Shown here: piece after piece, positions 7,948 to 16,974 of the stretch | Position numbering within the stretch: position 1 is the stretch's first letter | Layout: each line of letters starts with the position of its first letter | Assembly: GCA_965215315.1 (NCBI GenBank) | Contig: CBDCDB010000008.1 | Coordinates: forward strand, 3,534,001 to 3,598,000 | Source: Truepera sp965215315 | Lineage (GTDB): Bacteria > Deinococcota > Deinococci > Deinococcales > Trueperaceae | Reading direction: 5' to 3' | Length of the DNA: 64,000 bases | Notes under the pieces: model-generated | Told to the model about the DNA's origin: nothing | Database searches by the model: none | Seen by the model: the letters and a program-made list of their open reading frames with translations, nothing else | Made by a program: the position numbers and the translations under genes

Positions 7948-10152
7948 TTACGCTATAGCTACCGGACGCGCGAACACGACTTTTCCGTCTTCTACAGCGA
8001 TAACGATGGGTTCACTCGAGCCTTGCTGCAAAATCTCCATCGACAGCGGGTCTTCGATGTGTTCACGCATCACCGAGCGCATCGGGCGGGCCGAATCGCC
8101 TTTGGGCATCTTCGAAACTAAAAACGTCGCCACTTCGGGGCTAAACGATACCTGCAAATCGCGCTGCGCGAGGTCTTCGCGGATATCGTCCAACATCTGA
8201 TTGGTGATGTGCAAAATCCCGTGTTCGTCAAAGGTTTCAAAGGCGATGACTTCGTCTAAGCGGTCTAAAAATTCAGGGGTAAAGATGTTTTTGAGCGGGC
8301 CTTGAACGTCTCTCGAGACGTCCTGAAACCCAACCTGAGCCGCTTTGTTAAAGCCGGTGTTCGAGGTCATAATCAGGATGACGCGGCGAAAATCAACCGT
8401 GCGGCCTAACCCATCGGTCATCCGTCCGTCGTCCATGACTTGCAAAAAGGCGTTGTAGATATCCGGGTGAGCCTTTTCGATCTCGTCCAATAGCACCACT
8501 GAGAAGGGTTGCCGCCGCACCGCTTCGGTCAGCCTGCCGCCCTGTTCGTGCCCGACATAACCCGGAGGTGCGCCGATAAGTTTCGAGATTGAGTGAGGCT
8601 CCTGATATTCAGACATGTCAAGCCGGACGAGTGAGCGCTCACTACCGAACAGTTCGGTGGCGAGCTGCTTGGCTAGGAACGTTTTGCCGACGCCCGACGG
8701 CCCGACGAACAAAAATGATGCCGAGACGCGGGTACGTCCGCCCAAACCGACGCGGGCGCGCCGTAAAGCTGAGCCGAGCGAGTGAATGGCCCCGTCCTGC
8801 CCGACGACGAGTTTGCGAAGTTCGGTTTCGATGCTGGCGAGTTTTTCGTCGTCTTGGTCATCAACGTAAATGCCGCCCCACGAGTTGACGACCGCTTCGA
8901 TGTCTTCGCGGGAGACGACGGGCGTGCCGTCCTCTTCTTCTAAAATCGGAAAACCGAGCGATTTGTACAAGCGGGTGCGGGCGGCGGCCTCATCGATGAG
9001 GTCGATGGCTTTGTCGGGAAAGTTGCGCCCCGGCAGGCTGCGTTCGCCGTAACGCACCGCAATCTCTAAAATCTGGTTGGGGATCAGGACGCCGTGGTGG
9101 GTTTCGTAGCGTTCGCGGAGGCCGTGCATGATTTCTAACGTCTCTTCGGGGGAAGGCTCGAGCACAATCACCGGTTGAAAACGGCGCTCTAACGCAGCAT
9201 CTTTTTCGATGTAGCGGTGATACTCACCTGTAGTCGTTGCGCCAATCACCTGCACTTCACCGCGCGAGAGGGGCGGCTTCAAGATGTTCGCAGCGTCGAG
9301 TGTGCCTTCTGCGCCTCCTGCGCCGACAAGTGTATGAAGCTCATCGATAAAGGCCACCACGCGGGCACTCCGGAGTTCTTCGATAACCTGCCGCAGGCGC
9401 TCTTCAAACTCGCCGCGGTACTTAGTGCCCGCAACGATGTTGGACAGGTCTATGGACAACACGCGGATGTTCCGCAGATTCGGCGGCACGCGCCCTTCAT
9501 TGATCGACTGGGCGAGCCCTTCGACGATGGCGGTTTTGCCGACCCCGGGTTCACCGATCAAGACGGGATTGTTCTTGTTACGGCGCGACAAGATTTGAAT
9601 GACGCGGCGAATCTCTTCGGTACGGCCGATGACGGGATCGAGTTTGCCTTCACGGGCCTCTTTGGTGAGGTCGCGGGCGTACTCGTCTAGAAACGGCGTG
9701 TTGACGGTTTCGTTTTGGGCTTTGGGGTCGGCAGCGGCCAAAATGCGCCAGCGCACCGTGTCAACGTCGCGGGTGAGCTGCTGTAAGATGCGGTAGGCCA
9801 CCCCGTCACCCTCGCGGATAATGCCCAGCAGGATGTGTTCAGTAGCGATGACGTTGGAGCCCAGACTTCTCGCTTCGGAACCGGCTAACTCCATCACACG
9901 CCGTGCGCGTGGGGTAATCGCAGCGGTTTCGTTACGCGGCAGGCCGTCGCCGCGGCCTACCATATCTTCAACTTGGCGGCGTAAACCCTCTAGGGTCGCG
10001 CCGAAATCGGCTAAAACGCGGCTGGCGTTGCCGCCTTCACGCATCAAACCCAGAAGCAAGTGCTCGGGGCCGATCATCGCGTGACCGAGTTTGGAACCTT
10101 CTTCTCTGGCAAAGTGAAACACCAGGCGGGCGCGGTCGTCGTATCGGTTCAA
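7948..10152 (-). CDS. clpC: ClpC-type AAA+ unfoldase without a visible M-domain
   Basis: Hsp100 unfoldases feed proteins into ClpP. The 734 residues hold two N-terminal Clp repeats (about 1-75 and 80-145), a first AAA+ module with Walker A GEPGVGKT (200-207) and DELHTLVGAGG, and a second with Walker A GPSGVGKT (484-491) and LLDEIEKAH. A VGF tripeptide (607-609) in the second module sits where the ClpP-binding loop is expected. The linker between the modules is short (about 390-430), with no room for the coiled M-domain that usual ClpC uses with adaptor MecA. The start is TTG with an AAAGGGG box. No clpP is in the window. Confidence 0.9.
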   Translation of the reverse strand: MNRYDDRARLVFHFAREEGSKLGHAMIGPEHLLLGLMREGGNASRVLADFGATLEGLRRQVEDMVGRGDGLPRNETAAITPRARRVMELAGSEARSLGSNVIATEHILLGIIREGDGVAYRILQQLTRDVDTVRWRILAAADPKAQNETVNTPFLDEYARDLTKEAREGKLDPVIGRTEEIRRVIQILSRRNKNNPVLIGEPGVGKTAIVEGLAQSINEGRVPPNLRNIRVLSIDLSNIVAGTKYRGEFEERLRQVIEELRSARVVAFIDELHTLVGAGGAEGTLDAANILKPPLSRGEVQVIGATTTGEYHRYIEKDAALERRFQPVIVLEPSPEETLEIMHGLRERYETHHGVLIPNQILEIAVRYGERSLPGRNFPDKAIDLIDEAAARTRLYKSLGFPILEEEDGTPVVSREDIEAVVNSWGGIYVDDQDDEKLASIETELRKLVVGQDGAIHSLGSALRRARVGLGGRTRVSASFLFVGPSGVGKTFLAKQLATELFGSERSLVRLDMSEYQEPHSISKLIGAPPGYVGHEQGGRLTEAVRRQPFSVVLLDEIEKAHPDIYNAFLQVMDDGRMTDGLGRTVDFRRVILIMTSNTGFNKAAQVGFQDVSRDVQGPLKNIFTPEFLDRLDEVIAFETFDEHGILHITNQMLDDIREDLAQRDLQVSFSPEVATFLVSKMPKGDSARPMRSVMREHIEDPLSMEILQQGSSEPIVIAVEDGKVVFARPVAIA

Positions 10153-10484
10153 AGGTCGCCCCTTTCAAACTCAGGCGTCTGCGTCATACCCATGCTCCCA
10201 AAACGCAGCAAGAACGTGTCATTCATAATGTTATACTACGCGGTCAACGGGAGACCGGGAAGGTCGCCCATTACGTTCTGCACCGTCCGGGCCGAGTGGC
10301 CCTTCAGCTACGCGAACCGCTATGCTCGAGCCTCCCGTTATCTTAACCCGCTGCTCTCGCAGGTTTCTTACAAGTCACGGGAGGGCGCTTAAGCAGGCCT
10401 TCACGTGAAGTTCATCTCGGGAGCGGTTGCAGTGGTTCTCAGCAATTTTTTAGGCATACTCGAGCCCAATTTGGAAGGTAAAAC
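10153..10484. other. Intergenic region between clpC and glyQ with a likely folded RNA
   Basis: TATACT at 10232-10237 could act as a -10 box on the plus strand. Just downstream AACGGGAG (10246-10253) pairs with CTCCCGTT (10332-10339), enclosing a central hairpin GGGCC-GAGT-GGCCC (10289-10302). This would give a roughly 95-nt RNA with paired ends, either a leader of glyQS or a separate small RNA. I cannot name a family: the T-box antiterminator motif and the SRP GGAAG...AGCAGC core are absent. The divergent clpC promoter must also lie here, but I see no clear boxes for it. Confidence 0.35.
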
Positions 10485-11354
10485 ATGGTTTTTCAAGAGA
10501 TGATTTCAAAGCTGACAAGCTACTGGGCGGAGCGCGGCTGCGTCATCGTTCAGCCCTACGACACCGAGGTCGGGGCAGGGACGTTTTATCCTTCGACGTT
10601 TCTCAAGGCGCTTGGGCCGGAGCCTTGGCGGGCCGCCTACGTCGCCCCGTCGCGCCGCCCCGCTGATGGGCGTTACGGCGAAAACCCGTACCGTTTTCAG
10701 TATTATTTTCAGTATCAGGTCATTTTGAAGCCCTCACCGAGCGACGTGCAGCAGTTGTATCTCGAGTCCCTTTACGCCCTCGGTATCGACTACCACAACC
10801 ACGACATCCGTTTCGTTGAGGACAATTGGGAGCAGCCGTCGTTGGGCGCGTGGGGACTCGGCTGGGAGGTGCAGATGGACGGGATGGAGGTCACGCAGTT
10901 TACCTACTTCCAGCAGGTCGGCGGCGTCGACCTGAAGCCCGTGTCGGTCGAGTTGACCTACGGATTAGAGCGCCTAGCCATGTACTTACAGGGGGCCGCG
11001 CACGGCTTCGACATCGAGTATGCTCCCGGTGTCACCATCGGCGACCTGCGCCGCGACTTTGAGATTCAGAGTTGCACCTACAACTTTACGCAGGTCAACG
11101 CGCCGTTGCAACGTGAGCTGTTCGGGTCGTTTGAAGGGGAGGCGCAGCGGCTTCTGGAACTGGGGCTCGTCTATCCGGCTTACGAGTTTGTGATGAAAGC
11201 CTCGCACGCCTTTAACCTGCTCGACGCACGCGGCGTGCTGTCGCATATGGAGCGGCAGAACTACGTGCAGCGTTTACGGCGGCTCTCTGAAGGAACCGCA
11301 AAGCGGTATCTCGAGAGTCTGTCTGGCGCAGCGCCCGAGTCGGTGGCGGCGTAG
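10485..11354 (+). CDS. glyQ: Glycyl-tRNA synthetase alpha subunit
   Basis: This is the catalytic subunit of the alpha2-beta2 bacterial GlyRS. The 289-residue protein begins FQEMISKLTSYWAERGC and shows the typical QPYDTEVGAGTFYPSTFLKALGP and RFVEDNWEQPSLGAWGLGWEVQ blocks. GGAAGGT lies 7 nt before the ATG. The stop codon TAG shares its last base with the GTG of glyS, so the subunits are translationally coupled. The two-subunit enzyme is notable because Thermus and Deinococcus use the single-chain GlyRS. Confidence 0.96.
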   Translation: MVFQEMISKLTSYWAERGCVIVQPYDTEVGAGTFYPSTFLKALGPEPWRAAYVAPSRRPADGRYGENPYRFQYYFQYQVILKPSPSDVQQLYLESLYALGIDYHNHDIRFVEDNWEQPSLGAWGLGWEVQMDGMEVTQFTYFQQVGGVDLKPVSVELTYGLERLAMYLQGAAHGFDIEYAPGVTIGDLRRDFEIQSCTYNFTQVNAPLQRELFGSFEGEAQRLLELGLVYPAYEFVMKASHAFNLLDARGVLSHMERQNYVQRLRRLSEGTAKRYLESLSGAAPESVAA

Positions 11355-13483
11355 TGGCGACGTTGCTCTTTGAAATCGGTACTGAAGAGTTGCCGAGCTG
11401 GTACGTGTCGCAGGGACGGTTGGGGCTCGAGCGCCTCGCCGCAGAACGGCTTAAAGCAGCAGGGCTGACGTTTGGGTCTATCCGCAGTTTCGGGACGCCG
11501 CGCCGCCTCGCAGTTTTGGTCGCAGGGCTTTCGGAGCAGAGTGCGGTGCGTGAAGAACTGAAACGCGGCCCGGCTGTGAGCGCTGCCTTTGATGAGGGCG
11601 GCAATCCGACCAGAGCCGCTGAAGGCTTTGCCAGGGCAAACGGCGTTGACCCGTCCGACCTGTTCACTCAGGAAACCGATAAGGGAACCTACGTTTTCGT
11701 CCGTAAACAACTCGGCGGTGAGCGCGCTGCCGACCTGCTCCCGACCCTGCTAGAAGCGCTTGTGCGCGACCTGCCTGCGCCTCGTAAAATGCGCTGGGGT
11801 AAGGTTGACACGCCCTTTTTACGCCCGGTGGCGTGGCTTGTCGCGCTCCTGGACGATATGGTCATTTCGGTTTCGGCTGCCGGAGTCGCGTCGGGCCGGA
11901 CGACGCGCGGACACCGCTTTTTAGGTGGGGGATCGCCCCAGCTCCCTCACGCTTCGGACTACGAAACGGTTTTACGGCAAGCGTCCGTGGTTGCTGACCA
12001 GGACGAACGCTGCGCCGCGACCCTCCGCGCCGCCGAGGAAGCTGCCGGGGCGGAAGGTTTGACGCTACTCAACGAAACCGGTTTGCTGGGTGAAGTGGCG
12101 GATTTGCTCGAGGCTCCCTTTGCGGTTTTGGGTCACTTCGATGAACGCTACCTGTCACTTCCCGAAGAGGTCTTGGCAACCACGATGATTCACCATCAGC
12201 GGTTTTTTCCGACCCGCCGTAAAGACGGGACGCTGGCCCCATATTTCGTCGGCGTCTCAAATAATGATGTCCCTGACCGGGCGCTCGTTCGGCGCGGCTA
12301 CGAAGGGGCGCTCAACCCAAGACTCTCCGACGCCCAGTTCTTTTGGGACGCTGACCGCAGCCGCTCCCTGTCGCAGCACGCCTGGGCGCTCTCCGGCGTC
12401 GGCTTTCACAAGGGGCTCGGGACGATGGCCGACAAGGTGGCCCGGACGCACACCGCCGCGCTCGCGCTTGCCGATTTGTTGGGGTTGAGCCGTGACGAAA
12501 AAGAGACCCTGAGCGGAGCGTTACCCATCTACAAAGCTGACCTTGCTACGCAGATGGTTGCCGAGCTGCCGGAGTTGGAGGGCGTTATCGGGCGAGCTTA
12601 CGCGCTCGCTGAAGGGCAGACCGCCGAGGTCGCCGAGGCGCTCGAGTCCGGCGTCCGGCCCGTCATGTCCGGTGCCCCGTTGCCGGGTTCTAGGGTGGGC
12701 GCAGTGCTCTCGCTCGCCGACCGTTTGGACAAACTGCTCGGTTTTTTTGCGCTCGGTCAGCGGCCTTCAGGTTCAGCCGACCCGTTCGGACTACGCCGCG
12801 ACGCGGTAGCCGTCGCCCGCATCTTAACCGCGCAAGGCTGGCGCGTGGGTCTGGCTGAGATCGTAAGCGCTGCTGCGACCGCCTACGAGGGCGACGCGCC
12901 CGCCGTAACGGGCGAAACTGTCGCCAATGTGACGGCTTTTGTCTGGGACAGAGTTGCCGGACTGCTCGAGCAAGAGGGCGTCCCTAATACGCTCGTCCGG
13001 GCCGTTACCGCCGACGCCCCGCCGGTCATCACCGCGAGCAGGCGTGCGCACCTGCTCAAAGCGCTCAGTCAGGAAGCGGAGTTTGAAAGCCTGCTCCAGC
13101 TTTACAAACGTGCGGCCAACCTCGCCAAGCAGTTGGACGCTGAAACTGAAATCAACCCCAGACGTTTCTCGAGTCCCTATGAGCAGCCCCTTTACGACGC
13201 GATTCCGGAAGCCAAAGGTGCGTTAGAAGAACTTCTGGACGCAGTGCGGCAAGAGCTGACGCCGTGGGATTTGGGCAGCGGCCCCGCGCGTGAGCTGACG
13301 GCTCTGCCCGGTCTGCCTGACATCTTGGCGCTCAAAGCGCCGCTCGACGCCTTTCTGGACAATGTACTGGTGATGGTTGACGAAAACGCCGTGCGCCGCA
13401 ACCGTCTGGCGCTGTTAGATGAGGTCAGCGGGTCGTTAAGAGAACTCGGGCGACTCGAGGTACTGGAAGGACTCTCGAGCTAG
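11354..13483 (+). CDS. glyS: Glycyl-tRNA synthetase beta subunit
   Basis: The beta subunit binds tRNA-Gly. It opens with the characteristic LLFEIGTEELPSWYV block and contains MRWGKVDTPFLRPVAWLVALL (split here as the WG..FLRP motif), the TTMIHHQRFFP segment and the DRLDKLLGFFALGQRPSGSADPFGLRR region of the HD-like domain, followed by an anticodon-binding C-terminus. At 709 residues it is of normal length. It starts with GTG one base before the end of glyQ. Its stop codon lies in the loop of the following terminator hairpin. Confidence 0.95.
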   Translation: MATLLFEIGTEELPSWYVSQGRLGLERLAAERLKAAGLTFGSIRSFGTPRRLAVLVAGLSEQSAVREELKRGPAVSAAFDEGGNPTRAAEGFARANGVDPSDLFTQETDKGTYVFVRKQLGGERAADLLPTLLEALVRDLPAPRKMRWGKVDTPFLRPVAWLVALLDDMVISVSAAGVASGRTTRGHRFLGGGSPQLPHASDYETVLRQASVVADQDERCAATLRAAEEAAGAEGLTLLNETGLLGEVADLLEAPFAVLGHFDERYLSLPEEVLATTMIHHQRFFPTRRKDGTLAPYFVGVSNNDVPDRALVRRGYEGALNPRLSDAQFFWDADRSRSLSQHAWALSGVGFHKGLGTMADKVARTHTAALALADLLGLSRDEKETLSGALPIYKADLATQMVAELPELEGVIGRAYALAEGQTAEVAEALESGVRPVMSGAPLPGSRVGAVLSLADRLDKLLGFFALGQRPSGSADPFGLRRDAVAVARILTAQGWRVGLAEIVSAAATAYEGDAPAVTGETVANVTAFVWDRVAGLLEQEGVPNTLVRAVTADAPPVITASRRAHLLKALSQEAEFESLLQLYKRAANLAKQLDAETEINPRRFSSPYEQPLYDAIPEAKGALEELLDAVRQELTPWDLGSGPARELTALPGLPDILALKAPLDAFLDNVLVMVDENAVRRNRLALLDEVSGSLRELGRLEVLEGLSS

Positions 13484-13498
13484 TCTCGAGAGTCCTTC
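13466..13498 (+). terminator. Terminator of glyQS built around CTCGAG
   Basis: A 14-bp stem (13466-13479 with 13485-13498) closes the loop CTAGT, and the glyS stop TAG sits in this loop. Both arms contain the palindrome CTCGAG. The following T tract is poor (TTCTCTACG), so termination strength is uncertain. Confidence 0.7.
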
Positions 13499-13533
13499 TC
13501 TACGCTTCGGCTTTACGGTCGGCTTGATCCGGC

Positions 13534-14121
13534 CTAGTTGCCGCTTTCTTGCTCAATGACGCCGCACGCGAGCCGGTCGCCGCTCTCACCCGAAGGGTCG
13601 GTGATGTAGTCGTCGCCCTCGGCGTGCATCATGATAGCGCTGCCGTCGTCGTCAAAGATGCTGCCACCGGGCTCGAGGGTAAACAGCTTCGTACTCACCG
13701 CGTAGGTCGTCGTGCCGTCTTCGGCGACCACGACGTTGGGGAGGTCGCCTGCGTGCGGCCCCGCCGGGTTAAGCAGGCCGTGCTCCTTACCCTCCGGATT
13801 GAGGTGGTCGCCCGCAGCGTCGAACGTTGGCGTACATTTGCCCACCTCATGCACGTGCAGCGCGTACTCACCGGGCGCTAGACCTGCGCCTGGCTTGAGG
13901 CCGACCTGCACCGTGACAAACGCGTCACCGGCAGGGGTTGTAAAGTTCACATCACCAATCACATTACCGTCCGCGTTTTTGAGTTCGGCGGACGCGCCGA
14001 GTTGCGACGGCCCCGCACCGGGCACCGCGCCACCTGAGGCGGTGCTACCCAAAGCTGCGCCGCCCGATTGGGCGAAAGCAAGACCGAACGTGGCGAGTAG
14101 AAGGGGTAAAACGAATCTCAT
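13534..14121 (-). CDS. sodC: Cu/Zn superoxide dismutase, secreted
   Basis: SodC converts superoxide to peroxide and oxygen outside the cytoplasm. From the ATG at 14121 (GGAGG 8 nt upstream; a longer reading is possible but lacks one) it has a 17-residue signal peptide ending AFAQ. The mature part has the copper ligands in ALHVHEVG, the bridging and zinc His cluster with GDHLNPEGKEHG and GPHAGDLPN, a second copper His in MMHAEGDDY, and the disulfide Cys pair (GKCTP, RLACGV). The Gly/Ala/Ser-rich start of the mature protein is probably a flexible linker. It may stay attached or be lost to the envelope; no lipobox is present. Confidence 0.93.
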   Translation of the reverse strand: MRFVLPLLLATFGLAFAQSGGAALGSTASGGAVPGAGPSQLGASAELKNADGNVIGDVNFTTPAGDAFVTVQVGLKPGAGLAPGEYALHVHEVGKCTPTFDAAGDHLNPEGKEHGLLNPAGPHAGDLPNVVVAEDGTTTYAVSTKLFTLEPGGSIFDDDGSAIMMHAEGDDYITDPSGESGDRLACGVIEQESGN

Positions 14122-14385
14122 ATAAACTGCCTCCAGAGCTGAGCGTAACGCACGCGCACGACGCCGTAAAACGGCGCACTGCACAATCTCCTGTGACTAC
14201 CTGACTTTTGTAATTGCCTGACCCTCGTAACCTTCTAAGAGTAGAGGCCGACCGACCCCGGCGCGACACAGAGGGAACGTTCTAGACGATAACTGCTCTG
14301 CTAGATGACTTGAACGTTACGAAAGCTACGCCGTTAGGCTCGGGTACCGCGTTCTAGCAAGTTGTTTTCAACGCTTTAGGTTAAA

Positions 14386-15984
14386 CTAGCGAAAATAGTC
14401 ACGGATGACCTCTTGATACTCTAGAGGAATCCGGCCCTCACGGACGACCTCTTCGGCGGCCCGCCGGTAGCTCGCCGGGTTGCCGGTTTGCGGCAGCGTG
14501 TCAGGTGCGTCGCCCTGCTTCAAGGCTTCACCGGCAAAACTCAGCGGGCCGTCTTCTCGTGCGCCCCTGAGTTGGTCGGGGGTGCGCCGCGAGCCGCCCA
14601 AGCGTTCACGGCTGCTCTCGGTGTCAGCTCCGGGGCTCGTTCCGGCACGTTCACTGCTGGGGCCCTGAGGTTCTTCGGGCATCTCGGCCCCATCATTCGG
14701 CGCGGCGCTGCGCTCACCTGCCGAGCCACCGGTACGCGCTGCCGGGTCTTCTTGACGGCCTGCTTGCTCGAGGCTCGACTGGTTGCGCTGCTGCTCGGTG
14801 CCCGGATCGGCTTGCGAGAGGGGCGTGTCCTGCGTAGAGCCCGTTTGTCCGGTTTCTCCCCCTTCGTCTCCCGGAGCTTCGCTCTCGGACTCTTGCCCAG
14901 AACCCCCCTCTTCTCCGGATTTTGGATTTTCGGCTGCCTCCGCCTCTTCTTGCCCAGCGGGGCTGCCTGCGCTGCGGGCGTCGTCAGCGTTACCTCTAGC
15001 ACCCTCTTCTCCGGCAGCGTCATCGGGAGTTGCACGTTCAGGGTTCTGTCCCGCTTGCGCCTCCTGGGGCGCGTCGGCTGCGTTTCTCGGTTCGGTGCTG
15101 CCCGGCCTACCTTCATCGGGCTCGGTTTGTTGTGAACCAGTCTGTTGCGACCCGGCCCGTGGGGAGGTCGGCTGTGAAGCCTCTTGCTCGAGACTGTTCT
15201 GTTCGATAAAACTGTCCAGTGCGGCCCGCTCACCCTCGGCGTTGTCGCCTTCAGGGGCCGTACCTGCCTCGTTGAAACTAGGGTTCACGCCCGCGTCACC
15301 CGCGCCGGGATCGTCCCCTGAAGCGTCGCCTGCCTCGGTTGCCGTCCCCTCTTCTGAAGCCTCGTCCGTTTCCGGTGTAGCAGCCTGTTCAGGTGATGAG
15401 GCCGCCCCAGGTTCAGGGCTGGGTGGTGTTTCCGGTGGCGGCGTCTCGAACGCTGAAGGTGCGGGTTCGGCGGGAGTTCCCGGTGTGAGTCCGGTCAGGG
15501 GAGACAACGGTGCCCGCAGCGTCGGCAGCGCGAGGTGCGGCAGGGCGGCGAGCGCGAGCGCCAAAACGATGAGCGGCAGCGCCCACGGTTGCAGGGCGGG
15601 GGTTGGGAGCCTGCCGACCTGCGCGGCCCGTGCCCGCACCGCCTCACCAAAACTGTCTGGCCCAACGTCGTCGTTAGCGTCGTCTCCGAGTTCGTGTGCG
15701 GTCAGGTACGAGAGCCCCGCACGCGCTTCGATCCACGAGAACGCCCAGCGTTCGGCGCGGCGGCCTACCTGCGTGAACTGCCAAACATACCCGGCTGCAA
15801 AACCAATCCCGACAAGACCGAGGTGAACCGGCAAGGTCGCGCCGAAAAGCCACGCCAGCACTGAGACGACGAGCGCTAGGCCGCCACCCGTAACGAGTCG
15901 GCGCTGCAACGCCCAACGCCGCGCCAGCACCTTGTGTGGACGTGGCGGCACTGAGGTTTGCCGCTGAGACGCTCTAATCTGCAT
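14386..15984 (-). CDS. Membrane protein with a long acidic low-complexity domain
   Basis: The 532-residue protein has two adjacent membrane segments (about 33-75) and a third (about 132-155). From about 165 to 490 it is almost only Glu, Gly, Ser, Ala, Pro, Thr, Gln and Asp, so it is very likely disordered, then ends in a conserved-looking helix (YRRAAEEVVREG then IPLEYQEVIRDYFR). The architecture and the EYQ..RDYF tail recall proteins encoded in MoxR/BatA-type operons (DUF4175-like), which is inference only. It overlaps the upstream membrane-protein gene by 11 bp. TAGACT 5 nt before the ATG (15990-15995) could give an internal leaderless transcript. Confidence 0.75.
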   Translation of the reverse strand: MQIRASQRQTSVPPRPHKVLARRWALQRRLVTGGGLALVVSVLAWLFGATLPVHLGLVGIGFAAGYVWQFTQVGRRAERWAFSWIEARAGLSYLTAHELGDDANDDVGPDSFGEAVRARAAQVGRLPTPALQPWALPLIVLALALAALPHLALPTLRAPLSPLTGLTPGTPAEPAPSAFETPPPETPPSPEPGAASSPEQAATPETDEASEEGTATEAGDASGDDPGAGDAGVNPSFNEAGTAPEGDNAEGERAALDSFIEQNSLEQEASQPTSPRAGSQQTGSQQTEPDEGRPGSTEPRNAADAPQEAQAGQNPERATPDDAAGEEGARGNADDARSAGSPAGQEEAEAAENPKSGEEGGSGQESESEAPGDEGGETGQTGSTQDTPLSQADPGTEQQRNQSSLEQAGRQEDPAARTGGSAGERSAAPNDGAEMPEEPQGPSSERAGTSPGADTESSRERLGGSRRTPDQLRGAREDGPLSFAGEALKQGDAPDTLPQTGNPASYRRAAEEVVREGRIPLEYQEVIRDYFR

Positions 15985-16564
15985 GGTTTAGTCTACTCCA
16001 AACGCAAAAAATCAGCGTCGCCAGGGTTAAGAGGGCGGTCGCTATAAGGTGTAGCCACGAGAGCTGAACGGTCGCCAGCGGGTTGAGCAGGGGAGCCTCG
16101 AGCAGTGTACTGAGCCCGAAAAGCCCTGCAAAAATGACGAGCGGTGCCAACGGTAAAAGTGCGGGGAGCCGTGAGGTAAGCCGTCCGAACATCAGCCCGA
16201 TACCGAAATACGCGCCCACGTCAAAAAGCGGCTGCGCGGCAAACCACCACACCGGCGCGTCCGGATACGACGCGGCGTAGGCGAACGCCTCGGTGGGCAA
16301 ACTCAGTAGCGCCAGGAGCCACCACGCCAAGAGGGTCTCGAGCTCCCCCGACCGCGCGGCACCCGTAGACGCCCCGAAACCGACCGCGAAAAGCATAAAC
16401 AGCACACTCCGCACCTGCGCGACGCTGCCCCACGAGCTGTTGGGTTCAGCGGCTCCGGGCCAACTAAACGCAAGCGTCAGGACGAGGACGCCCAAGATAG
16501 CAGCGAAGCTCTGCAATAACTCGCTCTGTTGTAATTTCTGCGTCACTCCGGTAAATAGATTCAT
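15974..16564 (-). CDS. Polytopic membrane protein, unknown
   Basis: From the ATG at 16564 the protein has 196 residues and about five or six hydrophobic helices, with an ABC-2-permease-like or heme-exporter-like look but no motif that I can name. Charged residues are few. It overlaps the next gene by 11 bp, so the two are probably expressed together and may form one complex. A longer reading to 16639 adds a non-hydrophobic Arg-rich stretch with no better ribosome site; I prefer the shorter form. Confidence 0.65.
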   Translation of the reverse strand: MNLFTGVTQKLQQSELLQSFAAILGVLVLTLAFSWPGAAEPNSSWGSVAQVRSVLFMLFAVGFGASTGAARSGELETLLAWWLLALLSLPTEAFAYAASYPDAPVWWFAAQPLFDVGAYFGIGLMFGRLTSRLPALLPLAPLVIFAGLFGLSTLLEAPLLNPLATVQLSWLHLIATALLTLATLIFCVWSRLNHAD

Positions 16565-16974
16565 GAAAGATGAGGCTAGCTCGAGCCGCCCGCACCGTAA
16601 AAGTTGAAACCAATGTCTATCCAAAAGACGTCTAGCCAACCGACCTTAGCACCGCCTGCAACAAAAAGACTTACGCGGTAATTCTCCGGCGGCAGGGTTA
16701 AAGCTGCCCACGCTGACGTGCGCTGCACACCCGAACAAAACTCAGCACAGAACTTAGCTACCACTTCCTTAAGTCTAGCGCACTCGCCCAACCGTTCCTA
16801 AAGAGTCAGGGGACAAACCGAGCCTAGCTGTATCGGTTCTGTATTGACCTATGCTACCCCAGCCACCTTGTTACGGCGTAAAAGAACCCTCGAGGCCCCG
16901 ATTTCCTCATGCTTACCCGCTACTTCTTGCTTCTCGCACCTGTAGGCAAATTGAAACGTCAACAGCGCCTAAAA
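16565..16974. other. 410-bp gap, no supported gene
   Basis: A 71-codon minus-strand frame (16576-16791) occurs here with no ribosome site or recognisable domain. I see no clear hairpin terminator. The region must hold the promoter for the two membrane-protein genes to its left, but no box is convincing. Confidence 0.5.

Noticed and set aside
10060..10392. A 110-codon plus-strand frame overlapping the clpC start and the glyQ upstream region
   Set aside because: It runs across the clpC start, the likely promoter and the folded region; no domain and no ribosome site.
10153..10484. A T-box riboswitch or SRP RNA upstream of glyQ
   Set aside because: The T-box antiterminator sequence and the conserved SRP core (GGAAG with AGCAGC) are both missing, so I only record a folded region.
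14783..15826. A 347-codon plus-strand frame rich in Ser, Pro and Ala
   Set aside because: It is exactly antisense to the low-complexity acidic domain of the minus-strand membrane protein; repetitive GC-rich codons leave the opposite strand open. No ribosome site or domain.
16576..16791. A 71-codon minus-strand frame in the gap upstream of the membrane-protein pair
   Set aside because: No ribosome site and no recognisable motif; could be a very old remnant but cannot be supported.
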